The translations under genes and the position numbers were made by a program. A stretch of DNA of 64,000 bases from Limnanthes douglasii subsp. nivea (lineage: Eukaryota; Streptophyta; Magnoliopsida; Brassicales; Limnanthaceae): contig JAUPFV010000003.1 of the NCBI GenBank assembly GCA_036936605.1, forward strand, positions 150,320,997 through 150,384,996, read 5' to 3'. Below, piece after piece: positions 45,430 through 55,382 of this stretch (within the stretch, counting starts at the first letter, position 1; the number at the start of each line of letters is the position of its first letter). Below the pieces are notes generated by a model that saw only the letters and a program-made list of their open reading frames with translations, had not been told where the DNA came from and ran no database searches.

Positions 45430-46240
45430 TACGTTCTTTGATTTCTTATCTCGTGGGGTATTTTTGTGCAATCATGAAGATCTTCTAATTCTTCACTAAT
45501 TTTTTGAATTTATTTTGTGCTAATAGCCAAGCCAAAAGAAATTGATTTCTACTTTGAGAAATAATGTTGGTTTACTTGTTTTGAGTCGTATTATATTTTT
45601 TAACCGTCTTAAATCACAAGCATTTCAAACGTTATATTTATTATTTCAAAAATATATTTTTATTCTATTTAAAAACTATAATATTTGTCCATATGATGTT
45701 ACGACATCCATGTATCTATTATTAAACATCATATTTAATATTTTGGTAATACTATATTAAAGGTTTCAATAAAACCTTGATTTGGATATCTTATACCAAA
45801 AATAAAATTACGATAAAATATTATTATAAAAATATTAAAATATATTGAAATTTATACACTATAAAGTTTCCAAAGTTCTTGGACTAATATCAAATAATTT
45901 TTTAATATATGATTCGTCTATAACATCGTTACCGTATATGAGATAAGATCGTACGTTAAAAGATATAACAAGAATTATAAATTTTTATTCAACGCTATTT
46001 ATATTACTACGAGGATAAACAATAAAAATTATTGCATATCTTATTAATAAAATTCTAACAAAAGCAATCTCCAAAACATCCTATGATATTTGAACTAAAC
46101 ACAAACCTAGTTTCAAGCATTTACATGATAGAAGATGTTCAGATGTAACGAAGCGTTATAGGTTGAGTAAAAAAAAGTTAATACAAATAAGTTAGCACTT
46201 ATTTTATTGCATATTGTTAAATGTAAGATAAAATAAGTCA
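45430..46240. other. AT-rich spacer
   Basis: Very AT-rich; the 72-codon frame at 45542 is likely chance. Confidence 0.5.
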
Positions 46241-46254
46241 AAGCATAATTTTGT

Positions 46255-46420
46255 TCTCTAAATTGGTTTACTATATTAATTAAATCTTCTATATTAATTA
46301 AATATTCTATATGTATAAAAAAATTATATTAATTAGATCTTTTATATTATTTAGACGTCTATTAATTAGATTTCTCACTAATTGAGTTTTTTATATTAAT
46401 TAAATTTCTTAACTAATTGA
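46255..46420. repeat. ATTAATTAGAT-type minisatellite, block 1
   Basis: Repeated TATTAATTAAATCTTCTA-like units of about 18 bp, followed by TTGATTAAGATTTATCA and GATATTGTTTTGCATGTG. The same order occurs in block 2 (47480-47850), so the two blocks are homologous. Confidence 0.75.
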
Positions 46421-46499
46421 TTAAGATTTATCATAAAAAAGATATTGTTTTGCATGTGTGGCAGACGAAGATAGCAGATCTAGAGTAAAGTCAAGCGCA

Positions 46500-47380
46500 A
46501 TCATAATGAGTTATCTACTGGACTGGAAAGGCTTTAACAAATGGGAGGCATATAACTGAATTTAAACATAACTTTCTGTCTATAAGTATGTCAGATGAGG
46601 AAGGGTTTGGTATAATGGTGGAGGTGGAAGACTTATAGTCTTGGAAGATTAACATGTTGTTATGGAGGCTGATTGGACTGATAGTGTTTTAGTCAATGAT
46701 GTGTCCATAGCATATGAGGCGTCTAGTGTGGGGAATGGATTTGCTGGGATTCAGCTAGAGACAATTAAAGGTTTGTCAGAGAAGATAGAGATCTAATCGA
46801 AGAAGTACCTGAAGAGGTTTATGACTGAATAGTATTAGTGAACCAGTCATTCATTTGTTACTGCTCTAAATTTGGTATGTTTAGGCGCATAATCTTGAAT
46901 AGTACCTTGAAAATGAAATAGCTGAGAAGATAAGTCGTAACTTACTTGGAGTAACGTTTATGCTTCTGTCAACTGAACAAAACAAGAGGTTAAGTGAATG
47001 AGTTGTTTGGACAACTATCATCGTTAATAGGAGCCCGTAGACTTTTGGTTGTCATGGAATTTGGTAGGTACCAGAGGTGGATCTGGAATTGACATGGAGT
47101 TTGAATATAATGGTGGAGATATGGAGGCCTCTACGGAAAATATTTTCAAGCTGATTTCAAGTTTGGACTTTGCAAAGGAAGTTCAACCATTAATGGGTTT
47201 GGGTTTTGACTTGATGTCTGATGTTGAAAAGTGTTGTTCGGCCTTATCCTGGGATAGATTAGATGAACATTATTAATGTTTTCTTGGATACACCACGTCG
47301 GGAAGACTGAACTATTAAAAAAGATTGCCTCGATAGAGTTCATGAACTACATGAGAATTAATCACTCGAGGTATGTAGGT
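46500..47380. other. unidentified segment between two minisatellite blocks
   Basis: It contains a 75-codon frame at 47049-47276 (DMEFEYNGGDMEASTENIF) and other protein-like pieces (MEADWTDSVLVNDVSIAYE near 46659). I recognise no family. If the flanking blocks are LTRs or parts of them, this is the interior of a small retroelement. Confidence 0.35.
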
Positions 47381-47479
47381 GGACAATTTATCTCCGGTGA
47401 GTAGTTAACATCGGGGTAACATATACCATAGTTACTATAATCCTAGTCGAGAATTGTTAAGTGTATGCTAAATGTGAGT

Positions 47480-47790
47480 CTGCTATATTAATTAGATTTT
47501 GATATTAATTAGATATTCAATATTAATTAGATATTCTATATTAATTAGATCTTTTATATTAATTAAATCTTCTATATTAACTAGATATTATATATTAATT
47601 AGATATTCTATATTAAGTAGATGTTCTACATTAATTAGATTTCTTTATTAATTAAGTATTATATCTTAATTAGATCTTTTACAATAATTAGATTTATATA
47701 TTAATTAAATCTTCTATTAATTTGGTTTTTTATATTAATTAGATTTTCTATTATTTTTGTCTTCGATATTAATTAGGTTCTTTAATAGTT
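47480..47790. repeat. ATTAATTAGAT-type minisatellite, block 2
   Basis: About 17 units of TATTAATTAGATATTC-like sequence, longer than block 1. Block 2 is followed by the same TTGATTAAGATTTATCA block as block 1. Confidence 0.8.
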
Positions 47791-47804
47791 GATTAAGATT
47801 TATC

Positions 47805-48300
47805 ACAATTGACCTATAAATAGAAGAAGATATTGCTTTGCAATGTGTAGCGTGATGGTGAGTTGAATATTTTTTTCTGAGAGAGAAACTAGCTCTAGGT
47901 CTTCTAAGAGATAAATACCGAAGAGAGGGTTGTGTGAATCATATTATCTTTTTTTATAAAGAGTGATTGGGCATTTTGTGTTTAAGAGTCTTTGAGAAAC
48001 CTACTTATTTATAAAAAATACTGTTCGTTATCTGTGGATGTAAACTTTCTTGACGATCTGAAACATATTAGATCTCTTATTGTGAGATTTGTTTATTTTT
48101 ATTATTCTTTCTTATTGACTTTGTTCTTTAAATAAGATAAGAGTCAAAGCTCGTATTACCTTTAATAGCCTCTCAGGTAGGTGTTCGCCTATGTTGGTCA
48201 CTACTTTGGCTTAGTGGCTAGGATTCGGCCTAACGAGTCTTGTTAAGACTGGGTCAGATCTTGTTCGAATATTATTGGATTCTCTAACATGTATTCATGT
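47805..48300. mobile_element. LTR-like segment, tentative
   Basis: A TATAAATAG-type box (CCTATAAATAGAAG near 47812), a GAGAGAGAAACT leader and a TTGTGTGAATC stretch followed by polyadenylation-like T-rich sequence resemble the R/U5 part of a Copia-type LTR. A second segment of similar design is at 53650-53950. No TG...CA ends could be fixed. Confidence 0.3.
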
Positions 48301-48431
48301 AATTTATTTCAATATAAATTTTTATTAGACTTCCAACATAAATAATTTCGAGGTGAGAACTTAAAATTCTAAGAGAATTTCTCCTTTAAGGAGAAGAATT
48401 CAGTAACAATTTTTTTTATTCATGAATAATC

Positions 48432-48758
48432 TTGGAGATTAATAAATTCTTAAATGATGATAGTCCATTATCGAATGATTTGGTGTTAATACCAATCATT
48501 CAAAAGTCGTTGGAACATACAAATACTCAAGTTGATATTTGTCATCCACCTTTGGGAATGGTTCATTATAAACAAATTAAAATATTTGAATTGGACAAAA
48601 ATGAAGTTATTCTTGATAAGCAAAATCTATTTCTTCAAAAAGTTAAATTTGAAGTATTTTGTATTTTCAAAGGTCCATCAGAAAGAAACTCTATATTTTC
48701 TAATTATACAGTCTATCTTCATGAACAAGAATATTTTTATTGTTTAACAAAAAAATAA
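48432..48758 (+). other. 108-codon open frame, unknown
   Basis: The frame opens at an ATT/ATC-rich start (MEINKFLNDDSPLSNDLVL) and ends TKK at 48758. The protein-like composition is plausible, but I recognise nothing and the start codon is not a clear ATG. Low support. Confidence 0.25.
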
Positions 48759-48759
48759 T

Positions 48760-50010
48760 CTTCGAAATTTCCCTCGAGCCATGCATTTTTTTTTATTTTT
48801 AGTTATGGATTAACATAATGAAAAAATAGTACAAATTTATTAAATATAATTATTTTTTGAGGTAATATCATAATTATAAAAAACAAATTAATTAGTTAAT
48901 GATTTTTCATAACTATACGGGATTCGAAGGGTAAGGGTAATTTGGAAAAGCATAAAACATAACTCTTTACTCAACATGAATGAATTGAATTGAAAAATAA
49001 ACACTCTCTTATTTTCTTGAATAATTCTTCAGAGAAAATCATTTGTTAGAAAATAAAGTTCATAAATAAAAACTTACAAAAGTTAAAAATGAACTTCTCA
49101 TCAGAAAATTGACGGAAAGTTGGTAAAAAATATGGAAGCTTGAGACACGTATTAAATATATTTTCGAAATTGGATCAAAATATTTATTTGATCCTCCAAT
49201 GAAATTTATCTTGAGTGTAACAGGCCTTGTGATTTTCAACACAAACAATTAGAAATAAAAAATAAAAATCGATAAATATTGATAAATGAGACATATTTTC
49301 CTTTCAAGAGATTTTGGGAGCGTTATGAATCATATAATCACCTCTTGAATCATCTCCTTGTTTATAAAGATCATTAAGCTGTGGTAGAGTTTATCACGAC
49401 AAAAGTTTTGATTTTTGCTAAAATAACTCATTTTTGATTAATTTTTGAAATATGACCAACTTTGCCGCGACAATTGATGTAATTGTCTTCTGTTAAAAAA
49501 TGTGTCAAAAATACGAATGATGTAAAATTATATTTCAAAGGTATTATTTTGATATTTTAATACCTTCGAGAAATTGTTAGATATTTTTAAATCAAAATTT
49601 ATGTTTTAATTATTTTAAATATTAAACAATTTAAAATTAAAAATAAAAAACTTTGTTAATAATAAGTTGAACAAAATAATGAATATAAAATTTTAAATTT
49701 GAAAAGAAACCTAAAATTAAACGAAATTTGAACTCTTTGTACCTTTGTGACAATTTTTTCGGAAGTAATTATGTGCCTCGTTTAAAATGATTTGGAAACT
49801 CTTACAAGGTACTTAGTTCTGATACTCACTCCAAATTTTGGATTCTACTCGGACCAACAAATGTTGAAATATTAATTTTAAAAGTCTGGAAGTTTCCGAG
49901 TTATGATATGCACATTAGTAATATTAAATCACATCCCAAAGCGACAACATAATTATGGAAACAGTTCTATTAACACGTCAACTATATATAAACCTCATTA
50001 AAACCTTTAT
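48760..50010. other. AT-rich spacer with a dispersed repeat
   Basis: The part at 49540-49700 resembles 54240-54400 (shared TTTGATATTTTAATA and AAATATTTTTAAATCAAA), so a dispersed repeat is present. No gene. AACCTCATTAAAACCTTTATG near 49991 resembles, in reverse, the Gypsy post-pol block. Confidence 0.45.
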
Positions 50011-50012
50011 GC

Positions 50013-51020
50013 ATAAAACTGCATTCCATTGTAATCAAAGGCCCCGAAGAGGAAGGTAAAGATAGATATCTCATAGTCATTTCTGGATTTCAGGAGCCTC
50101 GATCAATGTCTTTGTCAATTCTATGTTTGTGTGTGATTAGCGGTCACATATTGTCATCACATGGATGTTTGGCTAAACACAAAGCTGTTACGTTTTGGGT
50201 CCATATTTTTCCTTTGTAGCATTATAAATAGGATTGTCTTGGTAATGTATTACTTATGGTTAATTTGATTGGATAATTGTTTAGGTCCTAAGGGTAAACT
50301 AGAAAAGAAGGAGAACCATGATTTGTTATTGTTAGGATGTTTGACTTTAGAGTGAACTATTTTAATGGTCTCTTGAAATTTAATGGTGGAAGGTCATAGT
50401 AATTTACCAGCATTTTTTAATACTAACTCATGTCATTAAAATAACTTTGAGGATCATTGCACAGACTTTGTCTGATGAACTTGGAAAAGAAGGAATATAA
50501 TGATACGTTGTTGCTCCTAGTGACAGGAGATAACAAAATTAAAGAAGAAGGTATTTGAAGATTTTTTTAATTTGGTTGGTTCTGATCGATAATGCATCGC
50601 CTTAACAGGACCTTATGTTGCGACGAGTACCTTATTAATAGGGGGTTTTAAAACTATTAGTACATATAAATTGTAATTTGTCCAGATTTTAAAATGCAAT
50701 ACTATTTTTCAAGCCCTAAAACAGTGCAACTATTCTCCAACAATGAGCATATGGCATTCAAGTAAAGTGATTTTAATTTTGATTTACTCCATAGTTCATT
50801 GTTTTGTGTGCAGTCTCACTTATGATGCACTCTTGATTTGATAATGGTAGTAATGTCGATGACTTTCCTCCAAGTGACATAGTTTTACTTTCAGGTGGAG
50901 CTCTTTAGTTTTTGAGTTTATGTTTGAATCTTTTTTGAGTAAACTCAAATTATGATATTTATAATTCTTTGGTTGTTTCAGTTAACATTTATGATGATTT
51001 CAAAGTTGTTAAGATCGTTC
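50013..51020 (+). pseudogene. PITH-domain gene fragment, copy 2
   Basis: This is nearly identical to copy 1 (40822-41250) in its first 420 bases. Exon end reads IKLHSIVIKGPEEE with donor GTAAAG at 50056. It then has about 440 bases missing from copy 1, including NVDDFPPSDIVLLS near 50852-50893, a conserved PITH exon. It ends with the shared block up to TTGTTAAGATCGT (51018). Neither copy has the last PITH exons. Copy 1 therefore derives from this arrangement by a deletion, or both from a common parent. Confidence 0.75.
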
Positions 51021-51340
51021 CTAATTTTTTTTAAATGATCAGTGAATTGTGATGAGGGTAAACTCAACATATTTGTTAGACCAAGCAAAAACATATAAGT
51101 TATTTTAATAAAAACCCAATCAACTCTCTTTTTAAATACCTCGACATCCCAGTACCAATCTTCAAATCCTTAATTTATTTGAAACAATGCACATTGGCTC
51201 CTCATTCGGTATAAAAAAATCTATGAGATCATCAACCACTTCGAATCCCACTAGAGGCTTTCAAAAACTTCTATACCACCATCACTTTTTCCCCTTTTTA
51301 TCTTATTTTTTAACTTCGTGCTTCTCCTTTTACTTTACCA
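51021..51340. other. spacer
   Basis: No gene recognised. Confidence 0.4.
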
Positions 51341-51344
51341 CTAA

Positions 51345-53060
51345 AAGTGTTCAGAAAACTCGTAATGTGTACTTTACCATAGAATCCAAAAAATGATGGA
51401 TAATAGATATTATTGAATGCATACAGTCAAGCCAAGTTTTGTCGAAGATTGCATTATAGAAAGTTGGATCATCCATCACCATGAAGAGTAAACAAACTGT
51501 TTTATTGAAATCCTTTTTAACAAGAATAAAATACATGTCAAACTCCCCGGTAACTATAACACTTGATCTTATGAAGTCAACAACCCTTTTTTCTAAATGA
51601 CATATGATGGGGAGGACTCCATCATAGGTTTCTTTTAACAATATATTAGTAGAACTTATGATATCTATCAGGAACCTTTAGATCTCAACACCTTCCAAAT
51701 GTGCATTTATGAAGATGATATCTTCGTGAGATCCAGTAAAATCGTAGAAGTCATCATCTTCGAAGATAATAGAAGGTAAGAAACATGGCTAAAGTGAGGC
51801 GACATTCTTCTTTAGAACTGCACTTCTAGGATCCCACCATGGCTCTTCGTATATGAAATGGTGATCTCAAAGCTTTGGATATCTTGCCTCAGAGCTACAA
51901 AATATCTTGTCCAATTTTTAGCATCATTGTTGTACTTGCAGAATTTCCTATTTCTATCATCTTAACGTTTATTTATTGAGGGAGAAAATCTGAACTGCAT
52001 TTGACCCTTCGCCTTGTGAGAGTTTTCTACCACACTCTCGGTCAGCTTGGTAATTTTTTTGTGCCTCATCTTTTTGTTTCTTGTGTTATCATATACTCTG
52101 ATTTATAGCGGACTGTACTTGCTCATAGTTAATTATTCGAAAAGATAAATATTGGACTTGTGTTGTATGAGGTAAATAAATATGATAGGTGATTTAATGT
52201 TATTGCACTACCTGATATTTTCGATATGTAACCAAAGTAACAATGGAGATCAGAACTGAAGGATGATAATTTTGCATAGGTTGGTCTTTGTGAATTAACC
52301 GCATACACATAGTCCTTAATCCTATATTTAACTTCTACCCCATCCAGGAAAACCTTGATTGTGAGAGACTTTTTTATAATATCCTCTGCTATTACCCCCA
52401 AGAAAAGTATATGTCCGAAAGAGAAATAAGACAAGTCCTCTTTGAAATACTTAAGACTCTCCCAATTCTTGTACATGCAATCAATAAGATATTTTCAACA
52501 AACTGATAACTAAAAAGTGGTCACGACATATCAAAACTAGTAAAAGACCTCGGGTCCAACGGGTTGAACCTTGTCAAAGCATTACTCTAAAGGTTCATGT
52601 AGAAACTCATCATAGCGTTTCCAAACTATTCAATATGATGTTTTTTATCACTGCTTCCATCGTACTTCTTTATTTTATGAAATCAAACCTACGCGATCAC
52701 TCGAGCGCTGTGATCTATATAATTAGTTCGGAAACCTTTATTCTATAACTCTAACTTTAGAAAAGATTACTTGATTCATTCTCTAGAGCCGAATAAGGTC
52801 CACATAATATTGCGACCCAATGTTACAGATTGGTGCTTGGTTACCATGTACTGGCCATTTCTAGAACTGTCTACTTATACACATTGGAGTTATAACCCAA
52901 ATGCTGAAACCATACCAATTCTTTAGGATCATAAGGGTACACATTTAGACGAGTCCTAAAAAGAAGGGAAGTTTGGGGATGTTGAGAATTTTGTGGAGTT
53001 GTTGGGTTGATCTCGGTCCGCTTAACATTTACAACCATAGTCGGAGCGTCTCGCACTTCC
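51345..53060 (-). pseudogene. old Gypsy gag-protease relic
   Basis: The minus strand shows LKYDGSSDKKHHIE near 52660 (gag opening), RNRKFCKYNNDAKNWTRYF near 51950 (knuckle-like region of Tat-type gag, with Cys/His lost), and at 51641-51351 FMVMDDPTFYNAIFDKTWL and MHSIISIIHHFL. The last two match the protease flank VVDCPTSYKAIFGRSWL of copy A. Many stops and frameshifts. It is far more decayed than copies A-D, so it is an older insertion. Confidence 0.7.
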
Positions 53061-53650
53061 CTCTATTTCTCAGTTTTGTGGTGTATTTGATTATACTTCT
53101 AGACATCGAGTGCTTCCTATATCTGGTACACTTATTATTTTTTCAATGGTGTGACTTTCTGGTGAGGGGACGAGTGCTCCTCACTGGTACTTTTGAAGAT
53201 ATCTACCGAGTTCTTACGTGATAGTCTCACGGTCTGTAATGACGAGTGAACTCGTAGTCATTATCTTATGTCCTCATTAATAGCGGGTGAACTCATGTTC
53301 CTCTCCGTTTGTAGGGAGACCACTTTGACCAATGACTTTGTTTGGGCCCGAAGTGCTATGAATTTGGACATAAGGTTATGTATCATCTCATTTAGTTGAG
53401 TTTATGAAAAAGAGAAATCAAAAAAGGTTCACGAACCTTCTCATAAAACCTCAATCCCCGATATGAAATATGTGAATATTACTCCTTGATTAGCCATACT
53501 AATGTATAAAAATCCTATAGTGTTGCTTCTGTTAGTCTATTCAAAAGAACAAGTTATAAATTGTGTTCGTGAGTTTGGAGGTTTAAATCACTCATCGTTA
53601 GTTCTATATAGTGTAATAAAGATACAAATATATGGTCGTATAATTTAGCT
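53061..53650. other. spacer, possibly part of the old Gypsy relic
   Basis: An 82-codon plus-strand frame at 52973-53221 is antisense to the relic and unlikely to be real. No other gene. Confidence 0.4.
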
Positions 53651-53950
53651 AGAGAGAGAAAAATTCAACTTGTTTGATTTTTTAAAGAGAGAGAGGGCGC
53701 AAAATAGTAGATAAACAATAAGAGAAACAAGGAGATCCATAGTTGTTTCTATAAGCTAAATGAGCTTTGTATCAAAAGAAGATTTATTATCTTAGTTGTG
53801 TTTGAGAGAGTCTTCTTGTAACATTTCTATATAAAAAAAATTGTGTATGTTGTCTGTAAATGTAGGATCTCTTCACAACTGAACCACGTTAAATCTATCT
53901 TGTGTGATTAGTTTTAAATTATGTCATTATATATACTTTGTGTTGGAAGG
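53650..53950. mobile_element. LTR-like segment, probably Copia, tentative
   Basis: GAGAGAGAAAAATTC, a GTGTTTGAGAGAGTC stretch and TTGTGTATGTTGTCTGTAAA resemble Copia LTR R/U5 regions, and it precedes a Copia RNase H remnant. Ends not fixed. Confidence 0.35.
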
Positions 53951-54710
53951 TTCATAGAGCCACGACTCTATTTTATCTTGCCAAACTTGTAAAGGTTCAT
54001 AAAGCTAAGGTATACTGTCAAATCATATAGCTTAAATCTTGTGGTCTCGGCTAACAACATATGCCCGAATATTATGATTACCACACAAGTTTTCTTATCT
54101 AACCGAATACTTATTTGAGTTGTAAATAAATATAAAATGTTTTAGATTAGAAAAAAGCAAACATACCCATGTTTGTTGGTAAAAAATCAAAAGAGATACT
54201 ACTATTGTTTTATTATTAAAAACATATAAAATTATATATCTTGAGACAATGAGTTTGATATTTTAATATTTTCAAAAAATGGTTAAATATTTTTAAATCA
54301 AAGTTTATTATAATTATTTAAAATATTAAACAATATCGAAATAGAAAACAAAATTTATATAGAAGTATTTGAATGGACATATAAATTAAAATTAAAATTT
54401 GACCAAAGAACTAAAAGTAAATAGAATTCCGAAGTTATGGTTCCCATCTCAAGCTTAGTATCACCCAAACACCAACCAAAACAATTGATAAGATGTTTAT
54501 GCAAAAGATACCTTATGTTAATGTCGTTGGAAGCATTTTGTACGCAATGACATACACGAGACCGAATCTTCCTTACTCCATTAATATCTGGAATCAAGTT
54601 ATGTAAAATCCAGGAAAACCTCATTGAAAACCCTCAAACGGCTCATAAATGAAAGGGTTGGTTGAAGTTGGTTTATGTTATAATCAGAAATTGAGGATGA
54701 TAAGATGTTG
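53951..54710. other. Copia-derived and AT-rich spacer
   Basis: 53970-54150 resembles 39325-39520. 54240-54400 resembles 49540-49700. No gene otherwise. Confidence 0.4.
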
Positions 54711-54903
54711 ATGGAATATGTTGACTCTGATTACACATGTTGCATTGACACAAATAAGTCAACTTATGGTTATCTCTTTATTGTTCTTTGACAAAATGGT
54801 TAGCTATAAATCGTGTCTTCAAAAGGTCGTTGCATTGTCATCTACCTAAAACAATGAATGAAACCATGTAGCTGAAAGGATGTTTTGGTGACACAATTGG
54901 TAT
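54711..54903 (+). pseudogene. Copia RNase H, N-terminal half (split by the Gypsy insertion)
   Basis: Reads MEYVDSDYTCCIDTNKSTYG (family pattern YvDSDyAgd.d.rkSTtGY), then VALSST in another frame, then LKGCFGDTIG. The frame ends at the Gypsy 5' LTR. The missing half is at 38949-39192; after removing one GGTAT the reading frame is continuous. Confidence 0.85.
54899..54903. other. target-site duplication GGTAT, left copy
   Basis: GGTAT directly before the 5' LTR of D, identical to 38949-38953 after the 3' LTR of C. Confidence 0.8.
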
Positions 54904-55310
54904 TGATGAGTCCGAATTCTGCTTACTCCCCGGACAAGGACAGATCGGTCCAAGGCCTCCGGACCGGACAAACCACTTCGAACACTTAGCCCATTGGACT
55001 GTTCGAACTATGACAAAAGTACTAAAAAACCTAAACACTTCTTGACTAAGCTGTTTGCTCTCCTACTAAGAGCTCATGGGTCCTTGAACATGACCCGGGT
55101 TCATTAAACATGACCCGGAAACCCATAAAGCCCAAATGCAAGGGTATAAATACCCAACCACCTGCATTAAATGTGGGTAATTAAAATTAACTGCAACCAG
55201 GCAGCTTAATTCTCCCTCTACCTTCTACTCTAAATACTAAACACCTATATACTTCCACAAAACTCCGAACAAATTACCAAATTAACCTCAGACATATATT
55301 AACCACACCA
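54904..55310 (+). repeat. 5' LTR of Gypsy fragment D
   Basis: 407 bp, TGATGAGTCCGAATT to AACCACACCA, near-identical to the LTR at 38543-38948. TATAAATACCC at about 55144 is the likely promoter box. The primer-binding site follows after three bases. Confidence 0.95.
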
Positions 55311-55313
55311 ATT

Positions 55314-55331
55314 TGGCGACCACAGTGGGAG
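55314..55331 (+). other. primer-binding site of Gypsy fragment D
   Basis: TGGCGACCACAGTGGGAG, starting with TGG, three bases after the LTR. tRNA not assigned. Confidence 0.7.
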
Positions 55332-55382
55332 TAGAAGGTGCCTAAATCAAGCATTCGAAACCAGCAAGAAAAATCAGTCCGA

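Noticed and set aside
45542..45760. 72-codon frame, hydrophobic
   Set aside because: AT-rich sequence gives Phe/Leu/Ile-rich frames by chance; no promoter or similarity.
46255..47790. CRISPR-like array
   Set aside because: Units are AT-rich, drifting and contiguous without spacers; a eukaryotic minisatellite.
52973..53221. 82-codon plus-strand frame
   Set aside because: Antisense to a Gypsy relic, with no known domain.
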